64,000 nt of DNA from Actinomadura macrotermitis (GTDB taxonomy: Bacteria > Actinomycetota > Actinomycetes > Streptosporangiales > Streptosporangiaceae): the NCBI RefSeq assembly GCF_009604375.1, contig NZ_WEGH01000001.1, positions 310,001-374,000 on the forward strand. The letters run 5' to 3'. This document shows, piece after piece, positions 56,797-64,000 of this stretch. Position 1 is the stretch's first letter, and each line of letters starts with the position of its first letter. The position numbers and the translations under genes are program-made. The notes under the pieces were generated by a model. The model saw nothing but the letters and a program-made list of their open reading frames with translations. It made no database searches and was not told where the DNA came from.

Positions 56797-58479
56797 ATGG
56801 CCATCAGGGACCGCCTGACCGCTCCGCAGCTCCGCCTGCCCCGCTACACCGTCCAGCGCGACCTGCCGGTGAGGATGCCGGACGGGGTGACGCTCCTCGC
56901 CGACCGCTACATCCCGCTCGGCGTGCGCCGCCCGCCGCCCACCATCCTGGTCCGCACCCCCTACGGACGCCGCGGACCCGCGTCGGTGCTGAACGGGCTG
57001 CCGTTCGTGCCGTTCGGGTTCCAGCTCCTCGTGCAGAGCGCGCGCGGGACGTTCGGGTCGGGCGGCGAGTTCGACCCGCTCGGCAGCGAACACGACGACG
57101 GCGTGGCCACCGTCGAGTGGCTGAAGAAGCAGCCCTGGTTCAACGGGTCGTTCGCCACCTACGGCGCCAGCTACCTCGGCTATTCGGCCTGGGCCCTGGC
57201 CGCCGACGCGGGCCCGGAGCTGAAGGCGATGTCGCTGCAGATCACCGCGTCGTCGTTCCGCGACGCCGCCTACGTCGGCGGGTCGTTCGCGCTGGAGTCC
57301 ACGCTGACCTGGACCGAGCTCACCCACCGGCAGCAGCAGCCGTTCGGGCTGCTGACCGCGCCGCTGCTGTCGCGGCGCCGCGCGGTGCGCGCGGCCCGCT
57401 CCGGCCGCCCCCTCGCCGAACTGGACCTGGCGGCCGGCGGCGAGCCGATGCGCTTCTACCAGGACCTGATCTCCAACCACGGGGCGGCCAACCACGGCAC
57501 CGGCGACCACGGGCCGGGCGACGCCTACTGGGCCAAGCGCGACTTCAGCGCCACCGTCGGCTCGGTCGAGGCGCCCGTCGCGCTGCTCGGCGGCTGGTAC
57601 GACGTGTTCCTGCCCTGGCTGGTCAAGGACTACCTGGCGCTGCGCGCGGCCGGGCACCGGCCCCACCTGACGATCGGCCCGTGGTGGCACACCGACGCCC
57701 GGCACGGCCTGGTGTCGTTCCGCGAGTCCCTCGCCTGGTTCCGCGCGCACCTGCGCGGCGACTCCTCCGGGGTGCGCGCCGACCCCGTCCGGGTCTACGT
57801 CACCGGCGCCCGCGAGTGGCGCGACTATCAGGACTGGCCGCCGCCGGGCACCCGGACCGAGCGCTGGCACCTGCACGCGGGCGGCGGCCTCGGCCCCGGC
57901 GGCCCGCAGGACCACGAGCCGTCGCGGTACCGCTTCGACCCGGCGCGGCCGACGCCCGCGCTCGGCGGCCCGACGCTGCTCGGCAGCTCCAAGCCCGTCG
58001 ACAACCGGCCGCTGGAGAAGCGCGACGACGTCCTGGTGTTCACCTCGCCGGTATTGACCGAGGACACCGATATCGTCGGGCCGGTCGCGGCGGAGCTGTA
58101 CGTCCGCTCGTCGCGCGCGCACACCGACTTCATCGTGCGCCTCTGCGACGTCGCGCCGGACGGGGCGTCGCGCAACGTCTGCGAGGGCGGCCTGCGGCTG
58201 CTGCCCGCCGACGGCGACGTGCGGCGCGTCACGGTCGACATGTGGCCGGCCGGGCACCGCTTCCGCAAGGGCCACCGCGTCCGCGTGCACGTGGCGAGCG
58301 GTGCCTACCCCAAGGTCGCGGTCAACCCCGGCACCGGCGAGCCGCTCGGCGCCGCCCGCACCATGGTCGCCGCCGACCAGGAGGTCTTCCACGACCCCGA
58401 GCACCCCTCGGCGATCCTGCTGCCGTGCGCCGGCCGCTCCCCCGCGCCCGCCATCCCCGACCCCGCCGCCGAGCGGTGA
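56797..58479 (+). CDS. CocE/NonD family hydrolase (X-Pro dipeptidyl-peptidase-like)
   Basis: A 560-residue alpha/beta hydrolase. N-terminal hydrolase domain: [37 protein letters not shown] with the nucleophile Ser in G-x-S-Y-x-G, the Asp in [10 protein letters not shown], and His in [14 protein letters not shown]-terminal jelly-roll domain (residues about 370-550) contains [30 protein letters not shown] and [20 protein letters not shown]. Members hydrolyse esters or amide/beta-lactam-type acyl bonds; the substrate is unknown. ATG 56797. No signal peptide, so probably cytosolic. Confidence 0.92.
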   Translation: MAIRDRLTAPQLRLPRYTVQRDLPVRMPDGVTLLADRYIPLGVRRPPPTILVRTPYGRRGPASVLNGLPFVPFGFQLLVQSARGTFGSGGEFDPLGSEHDDGVATVEWLKKQPWFNGSFATYGASYLGYSAWALAADAGPELKAMSLQITASSFRDAAYVGGSFALESTLTWTELTHRQQQPFGLLTAPLLSRRRAVRAARSGRPLAELDLAAGGEPMRFYQDLISNHGAANHGTGDHGPGDAYWAKRDFSATVGSVEAPVALLGGWYDVFLPWLVKDYLALRAAGHRPHLTIGPWWHTDARHGLVSFRESLAWFRAHLRGDSSGVRADPVRVYVTGAREWRDYQDWPPPGTRTERWHLHAGGGLGPGGPQDHEPSRYRFDPARPTPALGGPTLLGSSKPVDNRPLEKRDDVLVFTSPVLTEDTDIVGPVAAELYVRSSRAHTDFIVRLCDVAPDGASRNVCEGGLRLLPADGDVRRVTVDMWPAGHRFRKGHRVRVHVASGAYPKVAVNPGTGEPLGAARTMVAADQEVFHDPEHPSAILLPCAGRSPAPAIPDPAAER

Positions 58480-58480
58480 C

Positions 58481-59302
58481 TCACAGGCGCGCGGCGATGG
58501 CCTTGGCGAAGCGGTCGGCGGAGCCGGGGCCGTGCTCCAGGAACAGCGCGGGCTCGGTCAGCTCCAACTCCAGGACGACCGGCGAGCCGTCCGGGCCCGG
58601 GACCAGGTCCACGCGCGCGTAGAGCAGGTCGCCCTGGACTGCGGCCAGGGCCTGCCGGGCGACCGCGAGCTGCTCGGGCGTCGCCGCGGCGGCGGTGACC
58701 TCGCCGCCGCGCGGGGCGCCCACCACGCCGGTGCCCCGCTGCAGGATCGGGGCCTTGCGGGCGGCGTGGCTGAACTCGCCGTCGCAGAACAGCAGCGCCG
58801 TCTCGCCCTCGGTGTCGACGCCCGGCAGGTAGGGCTGCACCATGACCGTACGGCCGCGCAGGGACCGCAGGTGGGCGCGGGCCCGGTCCTCCTCCCCCGC
58901 GCGCCAGCGGGCGGTGCCGAGGGAACCGGCGGACACGGCGGGCTTGATGACGTACTCGTCCCAGTCGCCCGGGACGTCCGCGGGGTCCCAGCGCGTCGGG
59001 ACGACCGGGACGCCCCGCTCCGCCAGGTCGCGCAGGTAGCGCTTGTCGGTGTTCCAGCGCAGCACCGGCGCCGGGTTCAGCAGCCGCGGGACCGAATCCG
59101 CCCAGGCCAGGAACTCGGCCGCGCGCTCGGTGTAGTCCCAGGTGGAGCGGACCACGACCAGGTCGTAGGCCGCCCAGTCGGCGCGCGAGTCCCACACGAC
59201 CGGCACCGCGTCCACGCCGTCCACCGCGAGCGCGGTGCGGATCTGGACCGCGTCGTCGCTGCCGCCGGGCAGCGCGGCGCAGGTGGCGAGCGCGACCGTC
59301 AC
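58481..59302 (-). CDS. ATP-grasp domain protein coupled to hisF
   Basis: A 273-residue ATP-grasp ligase-like protein (glutathione synthetase fold). Visible: [57 protein letters not shown] (ATP-binding Lys), [20 protein letters not shown] and, at the C-terminus, [29 protein letters not shown], which contains the Mg-binding Asp/Glu set. Such enzymes join a carboxylate to an amine with ATP; the substrates are unknown. The GTG at 59302 overlaps the hisF stop by 4 bp (GTGA), so it is translated with the histidine operon. It is convergent with the CocE gene, whose stop is one base away. Confidence 0.85.
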   Translation of the reverse strand: MTVALATCAALPGGSDDAVQIRTALAVDGVDAVPVVWDSRADWAAYDLVVVRSTWDYTERAAEFLAWADSVPRLLNPAPVLRWNTDKRYLRDLAERGVPVVPTRWDPADVPGDWDEYVIKPAVSAGSLGTARWRAGEEDRARAHLRSLRGRTVMVQPYLPGVDTEGETALLFCDGEFSHAARKAPILQRGTGVVGAPRGGEVTAAAATPEQLAVARQALAAVQGDLLYARVDLVPGPDGSPVVLELELTEPALFLEHGPGSADRFAKAIAARL

Positions 59303-60060
59303 CGCACCACGCTCCCGGCGGCGCGCAGCTCGTCCTTGACCTGCCCGATGGTCATCTCGCCGAAGTGGAAGACGCTGGCGGCCAGCACCGCGTCGGCGCC
59401 CGCCGCCACGGCCGGCGCGAAGTGCTCCAGCGCGCCCGCGCCGCCCGAGGCGATCACCGGGACGGTGACCTGCGCCCGGACCCGGCGCAGCATCTCCAGG
59501 TCGAAGCCGGCCTTGGTGCCGTCGGCGTCCATCGAGTTCAGCAGGATCTCGCCGACGCCGAGCTCCTCGCCGCGCCGGGCCCACTCGATCGCGTCGATGC
59601 CGGTGCCCTTGCGGCCGCCGTGCGTGGTGACCTCGTAGCCGGACGCGGTGCCGGCCGCGCGGCGGGCGTCCACCGACAGCACGATGCACTGCGACCCGTA
59701 GCGGTGCGCGGCCTCGCGCAGGAACTCCGGGCGCGCGATCGCGGCGGTGTTGATCGACACCTTGTCGGCGCCCGCCCGCAGCAGCCGGTCCACGTCGTCC
59801 ACGGTGCGCACGCCGCCGCCGACGGTGAGCGGGATGAACACCTGCTCGGCGGTGCGCCGCACCACCTCGTAGGTGGTGGAGCGGTCGCCCGAGGACGCGG
59901 TGATGTCCAGGAACGTCAGCTCGTCGGCGCCCTCGGCGTCGTAGCGGCGGGCCAGCTCGACCGGGTCGCCGGCGTCGCGCAGGTTCTGGAAGTTGACGCC
60001 CTTGACCACCCGGCCGGCGTCGACGTCCAGGCACGGGATGACCCGGACCGCGACGGTCAT
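59299..60060 (-). CDS. hisF: Imidazole glycerol phosphate synthase cyclase subunit
   Basis: With HisH it makes imidazole glycerol phosphate and AICAR from PRFAR and glutamine. The 253-residue barrel has [18 protein letters not shown] (catalytic Asp), [28 protein letters not shown] and [15 protein letters not shown] (second Asp), and [27 protein letters not shown] 60060 overlaps the priA stop by 4 bp. Confidence 0.97.
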   Translation of the reverse strand: MTVAVRVIPCLDVDAGRVVKGVNFQNLRDAGDPVELARRYDAEGADELTFLDITASSGDRSTTYEVVRRTAEQVFIPLTVGGGVRTVDDVDRLLRAGADKVSINTAAIARPEFLREAAHRYGSQCIVLSVDARRAAGTASGYEVTTHGGRKGTGIDAIEWARRGEELGVGEILLNSMDADGTKAGFDLEMLRRVRAQVTVPVIASGGAGALEHFAPAVAAGADAVLAASVFHFGEMTIGQVKDELRAAGSVVR

Positions 60061-60776
60061 TTGACGGCCGCCAGGGCCTCTTCGAGGGTGAACGCCTGCG
60101 CGTACAGGGCCTTGCCGACGATGGCGCCCTCCACGCCGTCGCCGGTGAGGGCGGCGAGCGCGCGCAGGTCGTCCAGCGAGGACACCCCGCCTGAGGCGAT
60201 GACGGGCTTGTCGGTGCGGGAGCACACCTCGCGCAGCAGTTCGGTGTTCGGGCCGCGCAGCGTGCCGTCCTTGGTCACGTCGGTGACGACGTAGCGGGGG
60301 CAGCCGTCGGCCTCCAGCCGGTCCAGCACCTCCCACAGGTCGCCGCCCTCGCGGGTCCAGCCGCGCGCGGCGAGCGTGGTGCCGCGCACGTCCAGCCCGA
60401 CCGCGATCCTGTCGCCGTACTCGGCGATGATCTTGCGGCACCAGGCGGGGTCCTCCAGCGCGGCGGTGCCGATGTTGACCCGGGCGCAGCCGGTGGCCAG
60501 GGCGGCCTCCAGCGAGGCGTCGTCGCGGATGCCGCCCGACAGCTCCACCTTCACGTCCAGGCGGCCGGTGAGCTCGGCGAGCAGCTCGCGGTTGGAGCCG
60601 CGGCCGAACGCGGCGTCCAGGTCCACCAGGTGGATCCACTCCGCCCCCGCGCGCTGCCAGGCCAGCGCGGCGTCCAGCGGCGCGCCGTAGGAGGTCTCGG
60701 TGCCGGCCTCGCCCTGCACCAGGCGGACCGCCTGGCCATCGGCGACGTCGACGGCGGGAAGAAGGGTGAGAGTCAT
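60057..60776 (-). CDS. priA: Phosphoribosyl isomerase A (HisA/TrpF bifunctional)
   Basis: A 239-residue TIM barrel isomerising ProFAR (histidine) and, in actinobacteria, PRA (tryptophan). It has [19 protein letters not shown] (catalytic Asp), [36 protein letters not shown] and [14 protein letters not shown] (second Asp). The Arg-Gly-Trp in the mobile loop matches the Arg143/Trp145 pair needed for dual activity in M. tuberculosis PriA, from memory. No trpF exists in the trp cluster here. ATG 60776 has AGG about nine bases upstream; an earlier TTG is ignored. 24 bp after hisH. Confidence 0.93.
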   Translation of the reverse strand: MTLTLLPAVDVADGQAVRLVQGEAGTETSYGAPLDAALAWQRAGAEWIHLVDLDAAFGRGSNRELLAELTGRLDVKVELSGGIRDDASLEAALATGCARVNIGTAALEDPAWCRKIIAEYGDRIAVGLDVRGTTLAARGWTREGGDLWEVLDRLEADGCPRYVVTDVTKDGTLRGPNTELLREVCSRTDKPVIASGGVSSLDDLRALAALTGDGVEGAIVGKALYAQAFTLEEALAAVK

Positions 60777-60800
60777 TGTTCGCAACCTTTGTCGGGGCCG

Positions 60801-61448
60801 TCAGGAGAGGGTGGAGAGCCAGTTCTTCAGCAGCTGGGCGCCGGCGTCGCCGGACTTCTCCGGGTGGAACTGGGTCGCGCAGAGCGGGCCGTTCTCCACC
60901 GCGGCGACGAACCGGTCGCCGTGCTCGGCCCAGGTGACCAGCGGCGGCTTCAGGTGGCCGGTCGGGTCGGGCCGCAGCTCCCAGCGCCGTACCCCGTAGG
61001 AGTGCACGAAGTAGAAGCGGGTGGCGGGGTCCATGCCCTGGAACAGCACGGTGCCCTCCGGGGCGTCCACGGTGTTCCACCCCATGTGCGGCAGGACGGG
61101 CGCGTCCAGGCGCTCCACCGTGCCGGGCCACTCGTCGCAGCCCGCGGTGGTGACGCCGTGCTCGACGCCCTCGCCGAACAGGATCTGCATGCCGACGCAG
61201 ATGCCGAGGACCGGGCGGCCCCCGGCGAGGCGGCGGCCGATGATCTGCTCGCCGCGGATGGCGCGCAGGCCCGCCATGCACGCGGCGAACGCGCCGACGC
61301 CGGGCACCACCAGGCCGTCGGCGGCCAGGGCGGTGTCCCAGTCGGCGGTGACGGTCACCTCCACGCCGTGCCGGGCGATGGCGCGCTCGGCCGAGCGCAG
61401 GTTGCCCGAACCGTAGTCCAGGACGACGATCGAGGGGCTCACAGCCAC
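60801..61448 (-). CDS. hisH: Imidazole glycerol phosphate synthase glutamine amidotransferase subunit
   Basis: The 215-residue class I amidotransferase delivers ammonia to HisF. The nucleophile Cys lies in [10 protein letters not shown]; the His and Glu of the triad are in QFHPEKSG. Also [17 protein letters not shown] at the N-terminus and LPHMGWNTV, the contact region to HisF. GTG 61448, or GTG 61442. Its start overlaps the 49-aa gene upstream by 10 bp. Confidence 0.96.
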   Translation of the reverse strand: MAVSPSIVVLDYGSGNLRSAERAIARHGVEVTVTADWDTALAADGLVVPGVGAFAACMAGLRAIRGEQIIGRRLAGGRPVLGICVGMQILFGEGVEHGVTTAGCDEWPGTVERLDAPVLPHMGWNTVDAPEGTVLFQGMDPATRFYFVHSYGVRRWELRPDPTGHLKPPLVTWAEHGDRFVAAVENGPLCATQFHPEKSGDAGAQLLKNWLSTLS

Positions 61449-61588
61449 ATCACTCCTCCGAGGGCGGCGAGGGCCGCCAGTGCCAGCGCGACCAGCGCGC
61501 CGGCCTTCAGGCCCTGCCGGACCAGGCTGTACACGCCCGCCAGCAGGAAGGCCGCCAGGGCGAACAGCAGCAGGCTGGCGTAGGTCAC
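61439..61588 (-). CDS. Small membrane protein of the his operon, 49 aa
   Basis: GTG-initiated 50-codon frame between hisB and hisH. The product has a first hydrophobic segment ([18 protein letters not shown]), a short basic linker (VRQGLKAG) and a second one ([17 protein letters not shown]), so a two-span hairpin. The start overlaps the hisB stop by one base (TAGTG) and the end overlaps hisH by 10 bp, which argues it is translated. Codon use is as in the neighbours. Function unknown; similar tiny membrane genes at this spot in other actinobacteria are expected but I could not check. Confidence 0.75.
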   Translation of the reverse strand: MTYASLLLFALAAFLLAGVYSLVRQGLKAGALVALALAALAALGGVMWL

Positions 61589-62181
61589 TACAGCGATCCC
61601 TTGGTGGACGGGACGCCGTGCACCTTGGGGTCGAAGGCGACGGCGTCGCGCAGCGCGCGCGCCAGCGCCTTGAACTGCGCCTCCACGATGTGGTGGGCGT
61701 TGCGGCCGTAGGGGACGTGCACGTGCAGCGCGACCTGGGCGTTGGACACGAACGACTCGAAGATGTGCCGGGTCATCGTGGTGTCGTACTCGGGCCCGAT
61801 CATCGGGGCCATCCCGGCGGGCTCGGTGTGCACCAGGTAGGGGCGGCCCGACACGTCCACGGTGACCTGCGCGAGGGCCTCGTCCAGCGGGATCGAGGCG
61901 TCGGCGAAGCGGCGGATGCCGGCCTTGTCGCCGAGCGCCTGCCGGAACGCCTGGCCGAGCGCGATCGCGGTGTCCTCGATGGTGTGGTGGCTGTCGATGT
62001 GCAGGTCGCCCCGCGTCTTGACGGTCAGGTCGAACGAGCCGTGCTTGCCGAGCTGGGCCAGCATGTGGTCGTAGAACCCGACGCCGGTCGCGACGTCGAC
62101 CTCGCCGGTGCCGTCCAGGTCGATCTCGACCAGGACGCTGGTCTCCTTGGTCCCCCGCTCGACGCGGCCCTTGCGGCTCAC
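61588..62181 (-). CDS. hisB: Imidazoleglycerol-phosphate dehydratase
   Basis: Dehydrates imidazole glycerol phosphate; a manganese enzyme forming a 24-mer. The 197-residue monofunctional protein has the two metal-binding histidine motifs [14 protein letters not shown] and [13 protein letters not shown], and [16 protein letters not shown]. It lacks the N-terminal phosphatase domain found in enterobacteria, so histidinol phosphatase must be elsewhere. GTG 62181 overlaps hisC's stop by 4 bp. Confidence 0.97.
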   Translation of the reverse strand: MSRKGRVERGTKETSVLVEIDLDGTGEVDVATGVGFYDHMLAQLGKHGSFDLTVKTRGDLHIDSHHTIEDTAIALGQAFRQALGDKAGIRRFADASIPLDEALAQVTVDVSGRPYLVHTEPAGMAPMIGPEYDTTMTRHIFESFVSNAQVALHVHVPYGRNAHHIVEAQFKALARALRDAVAFDPKVHGVPSTKGSL

Positions 62182-63266
62182 AGACTCTCCTTCAATGCGG
62201 TACGGAAGGCGGCCATCTCTTCCGGGGTGCCGACGCTGACCCGCAGCCACTCGGGCGGTCCCACCTCCCGGATCAGCACGCCCCGGTCCAGCAGGTCCTG
62301 CCAGACCCTCCGGCGGTCGGGGAACGTCCCGAACAGGACGAAGTTGGCGTCGGAGTCGGCCACCGTGAAGCCCTCGGCGCGCAGCCAGGCGACCAGGGCG
62401 TCGCGCTCGGCGCGCAGCGCGGCGACCGAGCCGAGCAGCTCCTCGCCGTGCGCGACCGCGGTGCGCGCCACCGCCTGGGTGACGGCCGACAGGTGGTAGG
62501 GCAGCCGCACCAGCAGCAGCGCGTCGATGACGGCGGGGTCGGCGGCCAGGTAGCCGAGGCGGGTGCCGGCCATCGCGAACGCCTTGGACATCGTGCGGGT
62601 GACGATGAGGCGCGGGTTGCCGGGCAGCAGCGTCAGCGCGGACGGGGTCTCGGCGCGGCGGAACTCGCCGTAGGCCTCGTCGACCACCACCATGCCGGGC
62701 GCGACCTTCAGCACCGCCTCGATCGCCTCCAGCGGCAGCGCGGTGCCGGTGGGGTTGTTCGGCGAGGTCAGGAACACCACGTCGGGGCGGTGCTCCTGCA
62801 CGACCTTCACGGCGCGCTCGGGCTCCAGGCCGAAGTCCGCGTCGCGGTGCGCGTCGATCCACCGGGTGTTGGTCACATGCGTGATCATCGGGTGCATCGC
62901 GTAGGACGGCTCGAAGCCGAGCGCGCAGCGGCCCGGCCCGCCGAACGCCTGCAGGATCTGCTGGATGATCTCGTTGGAGCCGTTGGCGGCCCACACCTGG
63001 CGGCCGGTCAGTCCGGCGCCGGGCGTGTCGGTGTTCAAAAACGTGGCGAGGTCCTCGCGCAGCGCGACCGCGTCGCGGTCGGGGTAGCGGTTCAGCGTCC
63101 CCGCCACCTCCGCGACGGCCTCGCCGAGCGCCTTCACCAGCCGCTCGGACGGCGGATAGGGGTTCTCGTTGGTGTTCAGCGCGTACGGGACGTCCAGCTG
63201 GAGTGCCCCGTAGGGCTCCCGGCCCCGCAGGTCGTCGCGGATCGGGAGCTCGTTCAAACCGGTCAC
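62178..63266 (-). CDS. hisC: Histidinol-phosphate aminotransferase
   Basis: PLP aminotransferase converting imidazole acetol phosphate to histidinol phosphate. The 362-residue fold type I protein has [10 protein letters not shown] at the N-terminus, [24 protein letters not shown] and the Schiff-base Lys in [18 protein letters not shown], then [11 protein letters not shown] with the carboxylate-binding Arg. GTG 63266 overlaps the hisD stop by 4 bp. Confidence 0.97.
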   Translation of the reverse strand: MTGLNELPIRDDLRGREPYGALQLDVPYALNTNENPYPPSERLVKALGEAVAEVAGTLNRYPDRDAVALREDLATFLNTDTPGAGLTGRQVWAANGSNEIIQQILQAFGGPGRCALGFEPSYAMHPMITHVTNTRWIDAHRDADFGLEPERAVKVVQEHRPDVVFLTSPNNPTGTALPLEAIEAVLKVAPGMVVVDEAYGEFRRAETPSALTLLPGNPRLIVTRTMSKAFAMAGTRLGYLAADPAVIDALLLVRLPYHLSAVTQAVARTAVAHGEELLGSVAALRAERDALVAWLRAEGFTVADSDANFVLFGTFPDRRRVWQDLLDRGVLIREVGPPEWLRVSVGTPEEMAAFRTALKESL

Positions 63267-64000
63267 GAAGGGATCTCCCAGTCGAAGCGGGCCTTGAGGG
63301 CGGCGCCGTGCGCGGGCAGGTCCTCGGCCTCGGCGAGCGTGACGACACGGGCGGTCGCCTCGGCCAGCGCGGCCTCGTCGTACTCCACGACATGGATGCC
63401 GCGCAGGAACGACTGGACCGACAGGCCCGAGGAGTGGCAGGCGCAGCCGCCGGTCGGCAGCACGTGGTTGGAGCCGGCCAGGTAGTCGCCGAGCGACACC
63501 GGGGCGTGCGGGCCGACGAAGACCGCGCCGGCGTTGCGCACCCGGGCGGCGACGGCGGCGGCGTCCGCGGTCTGGATCTCCAGGTGCTCGGCGGCGTAGG
63601 CGTCCACGACCGCCAGGCCGGCCTCGACGTCGTCGACCAGCACGATGCCCGACTGGCGCCCGGCGAGCGCGGCGGTGACCCGCTCGGCGTGCTTGGTGCG
63701 GGCGACCTGCGCGCGCAGCTCGTCCTCCACCGCGCTCGCCAGCTCGGGCGAGTCGGTGACCAGCACCGCGGCGGCGAGCACGTCGTGCTCGGCCTGGCTG
63801 ATCAGGTCGGCGGCCACGTGCACCGGGTCGGCGGTGGCGTCGGCCAGGATCGCGATCTCGGTCGGGCCGGCCTCGGAGTCGATGCCGATGACGCCCTTCA
63901 GCAGCCGCTTGGCCGCCGCGACGTAGATGTTGCCGGGGCCGGTCACCAGGTCGGCGCGCGGGCACTCGTCGGTGCCGTAGGCGAACATCGCGATCGCCTG
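63263..64000 (-). CDS. hisD: Histidinol dehydrogenase (partial, continues past the right edge)
   Basis: The last two steps of histidine synthesis, histidinol to histidine, using NAD and Zn. Only the C-terminal 245 residues are in the window; the frame is open to base 64000. Visible: [50 protein letters not shown] (Zn ligand His and Gln), AEHLEIQT (catalytic Glu-His) and [17 protein letters not shown]. The gene starts the operon hisDCB-orf49-hisH-priA-hisF-ATP-grasp. Confidence 0.97.
   Translation of the reverse strand, partial: QAIAMFAYGTDECPRADLVTGPGNIYVAAAKRLLKGVIGIDSEAGPTEIAILADATADPVHVAADLISQAEHDVLAAAVLVTDSPELASAVEDELRAQVARTKHAERVTAALAGRQSGIVLVDDVEAGLAVVDAYAAEHLEIQTADAAAVAARVRNAGAVFVGPHAPVSLGDYLAGSNHVLPTGGCACHSSGLSVQSFLRGIHVVEYDEAALAEATARVVTLAEAEDLPAHGAALKARFDWEIPS

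Overview
The window is chromosomal DNA of a high-GC actinomycete, about 72-74% GC by eye, with GTG/TTG starts, third codon positions almost always G or C, and long spurious open frames opposite real genes. Gene content and order fit a filamentous actinobacterium of the Streptosporangiales/Thermomonosporaceae type; Actinomadura-like is my inference, not a proven assignment. From memory, the backbone follows the Mycobacterium tuberculosis block hisD-hisC-hisB-hisH-hisA-hisF-hisI-trpC-trpB-trpA-lgt-pykA-pdtaR-polA-rpsA-coaE, read here from right to left and broken by accessory insertions.

Layout, left to right. 1-3.1 kb: 3' part of a large STAND/NACHT-type protein with pentapeptide repeats and about 15 WD40 repeats. 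3.1-9.2 kb: coaE, an acetyltransferase, a membrane-anchored EEP-family protein, rpsA and a secreted polysaccharide deacetylase. 9.2-10.0 kb: a non-coding region with three 167-bp tandem repeats. 10-13.9 kb: polA, a hotdog thioesterase and a lipoprotein. 14-19 kb: a complete branched-chain amino acid ABC transporter (livKHMGF). 19.2-21.3 kb: an ANTAR response regulator (PdtaR type), then a lower-GC island holding an unusual short tRNA with anticodon CAA, a strong hairpin, three ATAC...GTAT palindromes, a free-standing HTH-LAGLIDADG protein and a 56-codon gene. 21.5-27.7 kb: pyruvate kinase and several single metabolic or regulatory genes. 27.8-33.9 kb: gltBD glutamate synthase. 34.2-40 kb: two paralogous membrane-anchored proteins, a VIT1-like transporter, lgt with a very long acidic tail, and a MauE/DsbA redox pair. 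40-45.3 kb: trpA, trpB, trpC, a DUF2752 protein, an atypical response regulator, the Trp-associated membrane protein and hisI. 45.4-58.5 kb: cspA, a heterodimeric ABC exporter, lipoproteins, a winged-helix protein, three acyl-CoA dehydrogenases and a CocE-type hydrolase. 58.5-64 kb: a tightly coupled his operon (hisD, hisC, hisB, a 49-aa membrane peptide, hisH, priA, hisF and an ATP-grasp enzyme), with hisD running off the right edge.

How the genes work together: most of the window is primary metabolism (histidine, tryptophan, glutamate, pyruvate, CoA) and information processing. PriA probably serves both histidine and tryptophan synthesis, because no trpF is visible. trpE, expected between hisI and the Trp-associated membrane protein, is absent there; a response regulator sits in the operon instead.

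The least explained parts are the tRNA/HTH-LAGLIDADG island at 19.97-21.3 kb, the tandem repeats next to polA, the double hairpin at 13.2 kb, the 22-bp palindrome over a start codon at 25.6 kb, and two small coupled genes (56 and 49 aa). I see no insertion sequence, prophage, CRISPR array or biosynthetic gene cluster.
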